64,000 nt of DNA. Source: an uncultured bacterium. GTDB lineage: Bacteria; Cyanobacteriota; Vampirovibrionia; Gastranaerophilales; Gastranaerophilaceae. Shown piece after piece: positions 16,702 to 25,296 of this stretch. The position numbers were made by a program, and so were the translations under genes. The stretch's first letter is position 1; each line of letters opens with the position of its first letter. Location: positions 1 through 64,000 of the forward strand of contig CASDXV010000017.1 in the NCBI GenBank assembly GCA_949285255.1, in the 5' to 3' direction. The notes beneath the pieces were generated by a model. The model saw only the letters and a program-made list of their open reading frames with translations, did no database searches and was not told where the DNA came from.

Positions 16702-17052
16702 ATGAGAGTTAAACGCGGAAACGTTCTTAGAAAAAGACACAAAAAAATATTAAAATTAGCTAAAGGCTTTATTGGTGCACGTTCAAGAATTTTTAAAGTT
16801 GCAAACTGTGCAGTAATGAAAGCTCTTAAATACCAATACAGAGACAGACGTGTTCTAAAAAGAAACATGCGCTCACTTTGGATTGTACGTATCAACGCTG
16901 CAGTTCGCTCTATGGATTTAAGTTATTCAAAATTTATGAACTTGCTTAAAAAAGCTAATATCCAAGTAAACAGAAAAATGCTGGCTGAACTTGCAGTAAA
17001 TGAGCCTGAAGCTTTTGCGGTTCTTGTTGAAACTGCAAAAAAAGCTGTTTAA
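16702..17052 (+). CDS. rplT: 50S ribosomal protein L20
   Basis: 116 residues, standard length. The L20 pattern is clear: [45 protein letters not shown] and DLSYSKFM. L20 binds 23S rRNA early in 50S assembly and in several bacteria represses its own operon. It is preceded by an AAGGTG ribosome site and ends in a strong terminator at 17071-17101. Confidence 0.96.
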   Translation: MRVKRGNVLRKRHKKILKLAKGFIGARSRIFKVANCAVMKALKYQYRDRRVLKRNMRSLWIVRINAAVRSMDLSYSKFMNLLKKANIQVNRKMLAELAVNEPEAFAVLVETAKKAV

Positions 17053-17070
17053 GCTACATTTTAACTTTTA

Positions 17071-17101
17071 AAAACCGCCTTTTAGCGAAGGCGGTTTTTT
17101 G
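17071..17101. terminator. Terminator shared by rplT and the convergent CpxP-like gene
   Basis: An 11-bp stem, AAAACCGCCTT with AAGGCGGTTTT, with T-runs on both strands. It can stop both converging transcripts. Confidence 0.9.
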
Positions 17102-17105
17102 TTGT

Positions 17106-17540
17106 TTATAGTTTTAAATATCCGTTTGCTATATCAAAAATAAGTTCATCCAGTTTTTGATTTTGCTCTTGGGTTAAAATCCCTCTATACCTTGAAATAT
17201 AGTAGCGTTTTTTTTGGCTTGCAAGTGCTTTTTGAAGTTCAATTGTATTGTATAGGGTTTTTATTTCTTCTTCGTTATCTTTTTTTGAATCTTGTATAAG
17301 TGCGGCAAGTTTTTCTTCATTTAGTTTAATTTCATTTAACAATGGTACAAGATTCATAGTTTCTTCGAGTTTTATACCAAAAGCTTTTCTTTGTTGATTT
17401 AGGCTTAGTTCAAGCCTGTCTGTAATTTTAAAATAAATATCAGCACCTTTTTGAATCTTTTGCATGGTGGTCTGTGCTGCAAGGCTTGATTGCATGGTCA
17501 AAAGTATAAAAGTAAAAAGTATTATATTTTTAATTTTCAT
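17106..17540 (-). CDS. Exported helical protein, CpxP/Spy-like
   Basis: 144 residues. Residues 1-22 form a signal peptide with an SLAA cleavage site before QTT. The mature part is all helical and highly charged, ending in RGILTQEQNQKLDELI. This resembles the LTxxQ motif of periplasmic CpxP/Spy/RcnB-type proteins, which act as ATP-independent chaperones or stress sensors. Only one such motif is seen and the rest is not diagnostic, so the family call is tentative. Its start overlaps the end of the upstream membrane-protein gene by 11 bases, so they form an operon. Confidence 0.68.
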   Translation of the reverse strand: MKIKNIILFTFILLTMQSSLAAQTTMQKIQKGADIYFKITDRLELSLNQQRKAFGIKLEETMNLVPLLNEIKLNEEKLAALIQDSKKDNEEEIKTLYNTIELQKALASQKKRYYISRYRGILTQEQNQKLDELIFDIANGYLKL

Positions 17541-19035
17541 TTTTTAAACTCCAGTTTATATTTGTGTCAAACTTTGTGTCACTGTAGTATTTTGCGCTGC
17601 CGCTCGGTGCTTTAAAATCTTCTCTTATCAGTTCTTTTCTTAAAAACAGTGCGTATTTTGGACTGTTTATCAAAAGTGCAAAGTCTTTATCTTTTTTTAG
17701 TTCTTCAAAGATTTTATAGCTTTTTGTTACTATGATTATATCTGTTTTGTACTTATTTATTTTCTCTCTAAAACCCTTGTTTGCAAGATTTATATCTTTT
17801 AGCATGTAAATCAGTTCATTCGGGTAAACTTCTTCGTATTTTCCATCCATAAAAATCAAATTATTCGGATAGAGTTTATACGCTGCATAGCTACCATCAT
17901 GAAACTCACATAGCAGATTGCCTTTGATTTTATTTGCCTTTAAAAAATCAATCTCCATAATGGGGTAGTCCCACATAACGCACTTTAGCCTTGTATTAGC
18001 TATTGCGCCAAGTGTAAAAAAACATATTAGTGCAAGGAAAAATATTTCCTTTAGGTTGTCAGTTCTTGCGGGCATTTTTTTTGGAAATAATTTATAAAAG
18101 TCGCTATAGCAAAATGCTGCAATACTAAAGATAAAAAACGGCTGCAGTCTTATTGATTTTAGTGCCATTAAAAACGTGACAAAAAGAATTAAGGCTTTTG
18201 TTTTATCCGTCTTTTTAAAATCAGGTTTGAATTTTATGATATATGCTGAAAATAAGAGCAAGAAAAATATTAAAAATAAAATAAATTTAAAATGATATTT
18301 TATGCCCAGCGCACTAAGTGTCGGCTGCCATTCGGTTATAAATTCCCTGTTAAGTGTTATTGCACTAAATAAAAACTTAAGATATTCAAGCCCGTAGGGG
18401 TTTATAAATAAAACCGCAAGACATAAAATAAGGGTTACTACATATTTTTTAACAGGTTTTTTGTTTAAAAATTCTCCTAAAATGTATAGGAAAATTAGTC
18501 CAAACCCTGCTGCACACCCGCCGTGCATATTTGCCCAGACTAACATTGTAGCGGGCAGAATCCACAGGAGCCTTGTTTCATCTTTCATTCTTACCCGCTC
18601 AAGAGTGTATAGCCACAGGGTAAAAAAGAAAAATGTAAAGCACTGACACCTGAGCGTTGTAAAAAGTATAGCAGGAATGATATTTATCAAAAACCAAAAG
18701 GGCAAAAAGTGCATTTTTTCTTCTTTGTTGTGAAGAAGTATGATTTTTGTAATAAAGAAAAATGTAAAAAAGTATATTATCGCTTTAAATACTAAAAGCC
18801 CCATATCGCCAAAGTGCGACTGCAAAAAGTAGAAAACAAGGCTTGAGCCCCATTCATGGTCTACAAATCTGTGAGTCGGAGTGTAGGATAGAAAATCCCA
18901 CTCAAGAAGGCCACCTGTTTGAAAAAAAGTTTTTCCCACAATCAGCCTAGCAAAAAAGTCGTTGTCTATGCCGTTAAAATACAATCCGTGGGCAAAAATA
19001 AATAAAAACAGGGTTATATAAAAAACAAATATCAT
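17530..19035 (-). CDS. Polytopic membrane protein, GT-C glycosyltransferase-like
   Basis: 501 residues with about 10 transmembrane helices and a C-terminal soluble domain of about 130 residues. The first large loop carries acidic pairs and aromatic residues (GIDNDFFARL at about 22-31; FVDHEWGSSL at about 57-66), the layout of GT-C enzymes that use polyprenyl-phosphate sugars. The MHGG turn in a later loop fits the same fold. Sugar and acceptor are unknown; it could modify the lipopolysaccharide, a glycan or an exported protein. It is the first gene of a two-gene operon with the CpxP-like protein and divergent from pheS (55 bases between starts). Confidence 0.68.
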   Translation of the reverse strand: MIFVFYITLFLFIFAHGLYFNGIDNDFFARLIVGKTFFQTGGLLEWDFLSYTPTHRFVDHEWGSSLVFYFLQSHFGDMGLLVFKAIIYFFTFFFITKIILLHNKEEKMHFLPFWFLINIIPAILFTTLRCQCFTFFFFTLWLYTLERVRMKDETRLLWILPATMLVWANMHGGCAAGFGLIFLYILGEFLNKKPVKKYVVTLILCLAVLFINPYGLEYLKFLFSAITLNREFITEWQPTLSALGIKYHFKFILFLIFFLLLFSAYIIKFKPDFKKTDKTKALILFVTFLMALKSIRLQPFFIFSIAAFCYSDFYKLFPKKMPARTDNLKEIFFLALICFFTLGAIANTRLKCVMWDYPIMEIDFLKANKIKGNLLCEFHDGSYAAYKLYPNNLIFMDGKYEEVYPNELIYMLKDINLANKGFREKINKYKTDIIIVTKSYKIFEELKKDKDFALLINSPKYALFLRKELIREDFKAPSGSAKYYSDTKFDTNINWSLKNEN

Positions 19036-19090
19036 AGAAAAATTTTACCACAAAGTTTGTTTTTGGTATTATTGTTTTTGGGAGTAAGCC

Positions 19091-20125
19091 ATGGAACAAA
19101 AAATATTACAAATTAAAGAATCTGCATTAAGTGAAATTGAAAAAGTCTCATCGTCAAAGGAACTTGAAGAGGTAAAAAATAAATACCTTTCTCGTTCATC
19201 TGAGCTAAATAACCTTAAAAAAGGACTAAAAGACTTAGATGTTTCGCTCCGTCCTAAAATCGGCGCTTTGACAAATGAAGTTTCTAAGTTATTGGAAGAA
19301 AAAATTCAGATAAAATACGATGAATTTTATAAAGAAGAATTAAATAAAAAGCTCGCAAGCGAAAAAATCGATGTCACGCTTGACGGTACGTTTAATCCAA
19401 GAGGCAAGGTTCACCCTATAACAGCTACGATTAATGAAATAGTAGAGATATTTGAGCACCTTGGTTTTTCACTTATTGAAAATAAATTATCGCCCGAGGT
19501 TGAAGTTGAAAAGTATAATTTTGACCTTTTAAATGTTCCAAAAGAGCACCCTGCGCGTGATGTTCAAGACACATACTACTGTAATGCTGCGCCAAATGTT
19601 GTTCTAAGGAGTCATACATCTAATGCTCAGGTAAGGCAAATGCTAAGCTCTCGCCCTCCCGTAAAAATTGTTTCTCCCGGAAGAGTTTACAGAAACGAAT
19701 CTGTTAGCGCCAGAAAAAATAACTTTTTCCATCAGGTAGAAGGCTTATATGTAGATAAGGGTGTGACTTTTGCTCACTTAAAAGGTGTTTTAAACGAGTT
19801 TATAAGACTATACTTTGGCTCTGCTCGTCCTACAAGATTTCGTAACAGTTTTTTCCCATTCACCGAGCCCTCGGCTGAAATTGACGTACAGTGTATAGTT
19901 TGCCACGGCAAGGGCTGCTCAACATGCTCAGGTACGGGCTGGCTTGAAATACTCGGTTCAGGCATGGTGGACCCTAATGTCTTAAGAGATGTCGGCATTG
20001 ACCCTGATGTGTATAGCGGTTTTGCTTTTGGCATGGGTGTTGAAAGACTCGCCATGCTAAAATATGCCATAGATGACATAAGGCTTTTCTTTAATAACGA
20101 TGAAAGGTTCTTAAAACAGTTCTAG
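19091..20125 (+). CDS. pheS: Phenylalanyl-tRNA synthetase alpha subunit
   Basis: 344 residues. An N-terminal coiled coil (about residues 1-85) is followed by the class II catalytic core: HPARDVQDTYY, LRSHTSNAQVRQM, RNESVSARKNNFFHQVEGL, FTEPSAEID and motif 3 FGMGVERLAML. A zinc-ribbon-like insert with four Cys (CIVC, then CSTC; about residues 273-285) precedes GWLEILGSGM, as in many Gram-positive PheS. pheT normally follows but does not here; the next gene is convergent. The enzyme needs PheT, so that gene must be elsewhere. Start ATG has GGAG 8 bases upstream. Confidence 0.96.
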   Translation: MEQKILQIKESALSEIEKVSSSKELEEVKNKYLSRSSELNNLKKGLKDLDVSLRPKIGALTNEVSKLLEEKIQIKYDEFYKEELNKKLASEKIDVTLDGTFNPRGKVHPITATINEIVEIFEHLGFSLIENKLSPEVEVEKYNFDLLNVPKEHPARDVQDTYYCNAAPNVVLRSHTSNAQVRQMLSSRPPVKIVSPGRVYRNESVSARKNNFFHQVEGLYVDKGVTFAHLKGVLNEFIRLYFGSARPTRFRNSFFPFTEPSAEIDVQCIVCHGKGCSTCSGTGWLEILGSGMVDPNVLRDVGIDPDVYSGFAFGMGVERLAMLKYAIDDIRLFFNNDERFLKQF

Positions 20126-20766
20126 TAAAAGCTTGATTTATCAAGCTCAAGCGTGTCGTAGAGATTTTTTTCTTCGATAATAAACTTTGAACCTGTGTCA
20201 ACTTTTGCACCGTGTTTAATAAGCTCGCGTGCTATTTCATACTGTCCTTTTTTAAGTGCCGTATACAGCAGCGTTCTGCCGCTTACAAAATCTTCCTCAT
20301 TTACCTTGGCGCCATAATCCATCAAAAGCTTTGCTATAGGGGCGTTTTTCTTGTTTATTGCTTCAATTAAGGGTGTATTAAAACCAAGATTCGGGTCTGC
20401 GCCGTGTTCAAGTAAAAACTTAACGGCCTCGTATTTTTGACCTTTTGCCGCATAGTATATGGGGTAGTCCGTGAAAAAGTCAGTATTTACATTAAACCCC
20501 GCGTCTGTAAAAATCTGCATTACCTCTATGTCATTTTTTTTGACATATTTAATGAAAGAATCGACACTTGCGGGGATTTTTCTTCTTTTTAATTCTTCTT
20601 TTGCCTCAAGCATTTTTTGAGTAGGCTTTTCTTTTTTCTTTAAAATATTAAAGAAATCATCGCTAAAACCGCTATTGTATGCGTATGCGCAGCCGTTTGT
20701 TAAAACAATAGCTGCGCATATAAAAGTTATTATTTTTTTAAAATTAAATAACAAGACCGCCGTCAA
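20122..20766 (-). CDS. Exported ankyrin-repeat protein
   Basis: About 210 residues. An N-terminal signal-type segment (two lysines, then a hydrophobic run ending NGCAYA) is followed by ankyrin repeats: AAKGQKYEAVKFLLEHGADPN, a second with KLLMDYGAKVN and a third with ALKKGQYEIARELIKHGAKVD. Ankyrin repeats bind proteins; the partner is unknown. The cysteine in the signal end could make it a lipoprotein, though the lipobox is poor. Starts are non-ATG: TTG at 20766 (AGGAG touching it) or TTG at 20754. It overlaps the end of fabG by 23 bases and is probably translationally coupled, occupying the place where acpP usually lies. Confidence 0.75.
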   Translation of the reverse strand: MTAVLLFNFKKIITFICAAIVLTNGCAYAYNSGFSDDFFNILKKKEKPTQKMLEAKEELKRRKIPASVDSFIKYVKKNDIEVMQIFTDAGFNVNTDFFTDYPIYYAAKGQKYEAVKFLLEHGADPNLGFNTPLIEAINKKNAPIAKLLMDYGAKVNEEDFVSGRTLLYTALKKGQYEIARELIKHGAKVDTGSKFIIEEKNLYDTLELDKSSFY

Positions 20767-21472
20767 CTCCTATTACTTGCCCTGTGATATAGGTTGCATC
20801 AAGCGCTAAGAATTTAACTGTCTTTGCAATATCTTCAGGCCCACCAAGTCTTTTAAGAGGAATTCTTTCAACGATTTGCTCCTGAGGCAAATCTTTTGTC
20901 ATATCGGTTTGAATGAAGCCGGGGGCAACTGCGTTTACTCTAATGTTTCTTGAAGCAAGTTCTTTTGCAAGTGCTTTTGTCATGCCGATAAGGCCTGCTT
21001 TAGCGGTTGAGTAGTTTGCTTGTCCTGCGTTACCGTAGATGCCTGAAATACTTGCCATATTAACAATAGCACCAGAGCGTTGCTTAATCATTATTTTTGC
21101 AACGGGGTTTGAAACGTAATATGCACTATTAAGGTTTGTGTTTATTACATCAAGCCAGTTTTGAGCGCTCATTCTCATAAATAAACCGTCACGAGTGATA
21201 CCTGCGTTATTTACAAGAACGTCAATTCTTTTGTATTCATCCAAGATGTTTTTTATTGCTTCTTCGACAAGTTCAGGATTTGAAACATCAAACTTCATAG
21301 CTTTAGCGTTTGAGCCAAGTGCTTTAAGTTCTTCAACGGTTTTATTCGCTGCTTCTTCATTTCCTGCGTAGTTAATAATTACATCGCAACCTGCCTTAGC
21401 TAGCTCCAGCGCGCAAGCTTTACCTATACCTCTTGAACCGCCCGTAACAAGTGCTACTTTTTTATCTTCCAT
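20744..21472 (-). CDS. fabG: 3-oxoacyl-[acyl-carrier-protein] reductase
   Basis: A 242-residue short-chain dehydrogenase that reduces 3-oxoacyl-ACP with NADPH in fatty-acid elongation. Seen: TGGSRGIG (residues 10-17), NNAG (88-91) and the catalytic residues S143, Y154 and K158 (YSTAKAG), then the C-terminal GQVIGVDGG. It is the last fatty-acid gene of rpmF-plsX-fabH-fabD-fabG, 9 bases after fabD with GGAG at the junction. Family members in other settings reduce other substrates, but the operon fixes the call. Confidence 0.95.
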   Translation of the reverse strand: MEDKKVALVTGGSRGIGKACALELAKAGCDVIINYAGNEEAANKTVEELKALGSNAKAMKFDVSNPELVEEAIKNILDEYKRIDVLVNNAGITRDGLFMRMSAQNWLDVINTNLNSAYYVSNPVAKIMIKQRSGAIVNMASISGIYGNAGQANYSTAKAGLIGMTKALAKELASRNIRVNAVAPGFIQTDMTKDLPQEQIVERIPLKRLGGPEDIAKTVKFLALDATYITGQVIGVDGGLVI

Positions 21473-21481
21473 TTTTTTCTC

Positions 21482-22435
21482 CTATACTAAATTTAAAATG
21501 CCGTTTACCGTATCGTTTAGTGATTGTGAGTCAAGTATGTTGTATGTTTTAACTTCAGGCGGGCACATTTTGCGATTTAGGCCTGCAAGCACTTTGCCGT
21601 TGCCAAGTTCAATAAATGTATCAACACCCTCTTTTAGCATTAGTTCAATCGTTTGAACCCAATAAACGCTTGAAGAGATTTGTTTTGGCATTTTTTCTCT
21701 AAAATCTTGAGTTTCTGTTGTAATTTTAGCATCTACATTTGTTACAACAGGAATTTTTGCGTCAGATAATTTTAAATCTTTTACAAAATCAACAAAACCA
21801 TCTGTCGCACTTTGCATAAGAGCACTGTGGAAACCGCCTGATACTGCAAGAGGAATGACTTTTCTTGCGCCTTTTTCTTTAATTAATTCGTTTGCTTTTT
21901 TAATAGCTTCTTCTTCACCTGTTATAACGGTTTGTGTCGGGTCATTGTAGTTTGCAATTTGTGCAACGCCAAGGTTTTGAACTTCATTTAAACATTCTTT
22001 TATTTTGTCAACATCAAGACCTAAAACTGCACTCATAGCGCCAACTTTAAGCTTTGTAGCAGCGTCCATAAGGTCAGACCTCTTCTGAATTGCCTTAAGT
22101 GTAGTTTCTAAGTCCATAACATTTGCACAATACATAGCACAATACTCGCCAAGTGAGTGCCCTGCAGCCATTGCTGCTTCTATTTTGCCTCCTGAAGCTT
22201 CTTTTAGTGCTTCAAGAGCTGCAATTGAAGTTGTAACAATAGCGCTTTGAGCATTGATTGTTTGTTTTAAAAGCTCATCAGGGCCTTCAAAACACATTTT
22301 TGAAATTTCTTTATTTAAGATTTTATCAGCTTCAAGATAAACTTTTTTAGCCGAGTCAAAATTGTTGAACAAATCAAGCCCCATGCCTGCAGCTTGTGAG
22401 CCTTGTCCGGGGAATATAAAAGCAATTTTTTTCAT
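21482..22435 (-). CDS. fabD: Malonyl-CoA:ACP transacylase
   Basis: A 317-residue transferase that moves malonyl from CoA to ACP. FPGQGSQ lies at residues 8-14, the nucleophile S94 in GHSLGEY, and H203 in SGGFHSALM. It overlaps the fabH stop by one base, typical of translational coupling. It gives the extender unit for the FabH and later FabF reactions. Confidence 0.95.
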   Translation of the reverse strand: MKKIAFIFPGQGSQAAGMGLDLFNNFDSAKKVYLEADKILNKEISKMCFEGPDELLKQTINAQSAIVTTSIAALEALKEASGGKIEAAMAAGHSLGEYCAMYCANVMDLETTLKAIQKRSDLMDAATKLKVGAMSAVLGLDVDKIKECLNEVQNLGVAQIANYNDPTQTVITGEEEAIKKANELIKEKGARKVIPLAVSGGFHSALMQSATDGFVDFVKDLKLSDAKIPVVTNVDAKITTETQDFREKMPKQISSSVYWVQTIELMLKEGVDTFIELGNGKVLAGLNRKMCPPEVKTYNILDSQSLNDTVNGILNLV

Positions 22436-23439
22436 TAGTAAATTCCTTCTCTGAGCTTAACTATTACCGTTCCCCAAGTCATACCTGCACCAAAAGCGCA
22501 AAGTATGGCAGTAGACGGGGTCTTAACTTTGCCTTCTTCAATCGCTTCACTTAGAGCAATACCGACTGAAGCAGCGGAAGTATTACCGTATTTATCGATA
22601 TTTGTGATTACTTTTTCATCAGTGTATTGAAGTCTTTGCTGAAGTGCATCAATGATTCTGAGGTTAGCTTGGTGAGGTATTAAATAATCAATATCCTCGG
22701 GTTTTAAACCGCAGTTTTCAATACAACTGTTAACAGACTCGGGCATTGTAGTTACAACAAATTTGTAAACTTCTCTGCCATTCATCATTACTCTTTCGTT
22801 TGAACCTTGAGCGGGTTCAACAAGCGGACAGTTGGTGCCGTTTAGATGCATAGTAATGTGTCTGCCTTGTTTGCCGTCAGCATTTATATCAATTGCTATA
22901 ATATCATCCACGCCGTCTTGAGATTTTTCTAAAATCATGGCGCTTGCGCCGTCGCCAAAAAGCACGCAGCTGCTCCTGTCTTCCCAGTTAACAAATTTTG
23001 ATACCGTATCTGTTGCAACAAGAAGAGCCCTGTTGTATTTGCCTGATGAAATCATAGAGCGAGCTATTTCCATAGCATAAATCATGCCTGTGCAAGCTGC
23101 CGTTATATCAAAAGCAACCGTTCCGCTCTTAGCGTCAATTGCCTCAGAAATTGAGCATGCGGTTGACGGGTAAATGTTGTAGGGGTTTGAAGTAGCAGCT
23201 ATTATAAGGTCAATGTCTTCGCCTTTTAAGTTTGCTTTATTAAGTGCATCCTGAGCTGCGTCAACACCTATTGTAAGAGAGTTCTCATCTCCTGATGCTA
23301 TATGGCGCTGCTTAATACCTGTTCTTGTTGTAATCCACTCATCTGACGTATCAAGAATTTTTGTTAAATCGTCATTTGTGATTACGGTTTTTGGCACCGC
23401 TTTTCCTAAAGACACTATCCTTATAGGTACACTACTCAT
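22435..23439 (-). CDS. fabH: 3-oxoacyl-[acyl-carrier-protein] synthase III
   Basis: A 334-residue condensing enzyme that starts fatty-acid synthesis from acetyl-CoA and malonyl-ACP. The catalytic triad is complete: C116 (TAACTGM), H256 (PHQANLRI) and N286 (YGNTSAAS). DEWITTRTGI near residue 33 is also typical. It lies between plsX and fabD in the classic order. GAGG lies in front of the ATG. Confidence 0.95.
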   Translation of the reverse strand: MSSVPIRIVSLGKAVPKTVITNDDLTKILDTSDEWITTRTGIKQRHIASGDENSLTIGVDAAQDALNKANLKGEDIDLIIAATSNPYNIYPSTACSISEAIDAKSGTVAFDITAACTGMIYAMEIARSMISSGKYNRALLVATDTVSKFVNWEDRSSCVLFGDGASAMILEKSQDGVDDIIAIDINADGKQGRHITMHLNGTNCPLVEPAQGSNERVMMNGREVYKFVVTTMPESVNSCIENCGLKPEDIDYLIPHQANLRIIDALQQRLQYTDEKVITNIDKYGNTSAASVGIALSEAIEEGKVKTPSTAILCAFGAGMTWGTVIVKLREGIY

Positions 23440-23467
23440 TTTTTCTCCTCACTAAAATGGAATGTTG

Positions 23468-24517
23468 TTATTGATATATTTCCATAATTTTCTTGTTTAC
23501 GCCTGATTCAACGGCTTCTTTTGCCACTCTTACAGCGTTTCTTATGGCATAAGCGGTACTTCTGCCGTGGGCTATTACTGTAATACCTTTGATACCTAAA
23601 AGCAGTGCTCCGCCGAATTCTTCATAGTTAATTCTCTTGTAAATTCTTTTCATGAAAGGTTTTGCAAGAAGACCTATTATTTTTGAAATGATATCAGTGT
23701 TAAACTCTTGCTGAATCATTTTAAAGAGCATTGAAGAAGACCCTTCAATGATTTTAAGAGCAACGTTACCGACAAAGCCGTCACAAATTATAACATCGCA
23801 AGTTCCTTGAAACATTTCTTTACCTTCAATGTTTCCAATGAAGTTTAAGCCATTTTGGTTTTCTTCAAGCATTTTGTATGTGTGCTGAACAAGCTCATTA
23901 CCTTTGCCTGCTTCTTCACCGATGTTTAGGACACCAACTTTGGCGTCTTTTCTGCCGTACACATTTTTAACAAATGTTGTGCCCATAACGGCAAATTGAT
24001 AGAGCATTTCAGGTGTACAAGAACTGTTAGCGCCGGCGTCTAAAAGCAAGAAGGGTTTTTTCATTGCAGGCAGCATAACGGCAATAGCAGGACGTTCAAT
24101 GCCCGGTAATCTGCCAAGACCAAACAGGGAGCTTGCCATAGCAGCACCTGTTGAGCCTGCTGCAACAACAGCGTCAGAGCTTCCTTTTGCAACTGCATCT
24201 ACCGCAAGAACAATTGAGGATTTTCTTTTTTTACGAATAGCTTGACCGGGGGCTTCGCCCATTTCGATAATTTCTTCTGCGTGGGTGATTTTTATATCAA
24301 GTTTTGATAAATCAACTTTTATATTTTGCGGAAAATAGCCGCCTCGTTTTGACCTGATACCGTATTTTGCAATATTATCAAGTTCAGCTTTGATGGCGTC
24401 TTCTTTTCCAACCAGCTCTATCGGTGTGTCGTAGTCAAGTGCAGCCCAAACTGCGCCTTTTACGATTTCTCTTGGAGCATGGTCTCCCCCCATTGCATCG
24501 ATTGCTATTCTCGTCAT
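23468..24517 (-). CDS. plsX: Phosphate acyltransferase PlsX
   Basis: 349 residues. PlsX makes acyl-phosphate from acyl-ACP, the first step of phospholipid synthesis with PlsY. Typical blocks: IAIDAMGGDHAP at the N-terminus, AVAAGSTGA-like VVAAGSTGAAM (about residues 119-129), MLPAMKKPFLLLDAGANS and CDGFVGNVALK. It follows rpmF by 22 bases, the common rpmF-plsX pairing that couples membrane synthesis to ribosome supply. Confidence 0.95.
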   Translation of the reverse strand: MTRIAIDAMGGDHAPREIVKGAVWAALDYDTPIELVGKEDAIKAELDNIAKYGIRSKRGGYFPQNIKVDLSKLDIKITHAEEIIEMGEAPGQAIRKKRKSSIVLAVDAVAKGSSDAVVAAGSTGAAMASSLFGLGRLPGIERPAIAVMLPAMKKPFLLLDAGANSSCTPEMLYQFAVMGTTFVKNVYGRKDAKVGVLNIGEEAGKGNELVQHTYKMLEENQNGLNFIGNIEGKEMFQGTCDVIICDGFVGNVALKIIEGSSSMLFKMIQQEFNTDIISKIIGLLAKPFMKRIYKRINYEEFGGALLLGIKGITVIAHGRSTAYAIRNAVRVAKEAVESGVNKKIMEIYQ

Positions 24518-24539
24518 ACTAATTTCCTCAAATATTTAT

Positions 24540-24860
24540 TTATTCTTCAGTTTTTTCTTCAGCAGCTTCTTCTTTAGCTTCTTCAACTACAGCTTCTTTA
24601 ACTTCTTCGGCTTTAGGTTCTGTTTTTGCTTTTTTAGCTCTTGTTTTTTTAGGTTTTTCTTCTTTTACTTCTTCAGCTGCTTTTTTATTTTTAATGCTGG
24701 CAAAATCATCTTTATAATAGCCGCAGTTAGGGCATACTGTATGAGCCGGTGCGATTTCTTTGCAGTTAAGGCAAGTTGTAGTTGCCGGAACTTCACCTTT
24801 CCAGTTTGCTCTTCTTGTTGCTTGTTTTGCTTTTCCTGTTCGTTTCTTTGGTACTGCCAT
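24540..24860 (-). CDS. rpmF: 50S ribosomal protein L32 with a long charged C-terminal tail
   Basis: The first 60 residues are a normal L32: MAVPKKRTGKAKQATRRANW, then the zinc pairs CLNC (34-37) and CPNC (43-46). L32 usually ends near residue 60. Here about 46 further residues are made of alternating Lys-rich and Glu/Ala-rich stretches (KPKKTRAKKAKTEPK, then EEVKEA repeats). The tail is in frame and uninterrupted up to the stop, so it is part of the protein. Its role is unknown; low-complexity tails on ribosomal proteins are known in other lineages. First gene of the fatty-acid operon. Confidence 0.92.
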   Translation of the reverse strand: MAVPKKRTGKAKQATRRANWKGEVPATTTCLNCKEIAPAHTVCPNCGYYKDDFASIKNKKAAEEVKEEKPKKTRAKKAKTEPKAEEVKEAVVEEAKEEAAEEKTEE

Positions 24861-24925
24861 TTTTTTATTTCCTTTATTAATGTATTCTTATGTCGTTATT
24901 TTAACATGGACAAACTTCATTGTCA

Positions 24926-24968
24926 TAAAAAAAGTTACCCTTGTCAATATTTGAGCAAGGGCAACTTT
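24926..24968 (-). terminator. Rho-independent terminator of the DUF2582 gene
   Basis: A 13-bp stem, AAAGTTGCCCTTG with CAAGGGTAACTTT on the minus strand (one mismatch), followed by a run of seven T. It separates the winged-helix gene from rpmF. Confidence 0.87.
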
Positions 24969-24988
24969 AAAATCTTTAACTAAAGTTA

Positions 24989-25186
24989 CTATCTTAGGCT
25001 AACTTTTGTGTAAGAACCTTTTTTAGAGTAGTTAACTTTGTCTTCACGAGATAACCAGCCAAGACCCATGTTGATGAAGTTGTCGTTAAGGTCTAGGTCT
25101 TTTTGTAATTTTTTTGTAGTTACTTCGCCGTTTTCATTTAAGTAGTTCCAGATTTTTCCTGCTGCTTCTACGATTGATTCTTGCAT
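24989..25186 (-). CDS. Small winged-helix protein (DUF2582 type)
   Basis: A 65-residue protein made of one winged helix-turn-helix unit. The layout AAGKIWNYLNENGEVTTKKL, then LGWLSREDKV, is that of the DUF2582 family (PF10771 as I recall it), tiny proteins found in many anaerobes. It is likely cytosolic and may bind nucleic acid or protein; no partner is known. GGAG lies 6 bases before the ATG, and it has its own terminator, so it is a monocistronic unit. It is divergent from leuD. Confidence 0.82.
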   Translation of the reverse strand: MQESIVEAAGKIWNYLNENGEVTTKKLQKDLDLNDNFINMGLGWLSREDKVNYSKKGSYTKVSLR

Positions 25187-25228
25187 TGTTTTCTCCTTCT
25201 TTAATACTTCCGTTAGTTTTGTATTTAT

Positions 25229-25257
25229 TTGTGGTTAACAAATTTCTTTGTTATTAT
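25229..25257 (+). promoter_or_regulatory. leuDB promoter
   Basis: TTGTGG (25229-25234) and TATTAT (25252-25257) are 17 bases apart, giving a leader of about 33 bases before the leuD ATG at 25297. No attenuator or leucine-rich leader peptide is seen. Confidence 0.5.
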
Positions 25258-25296
25258 ATTAAATATAAGTTAAAAGTTTGTAAATGGGGTAAATGG

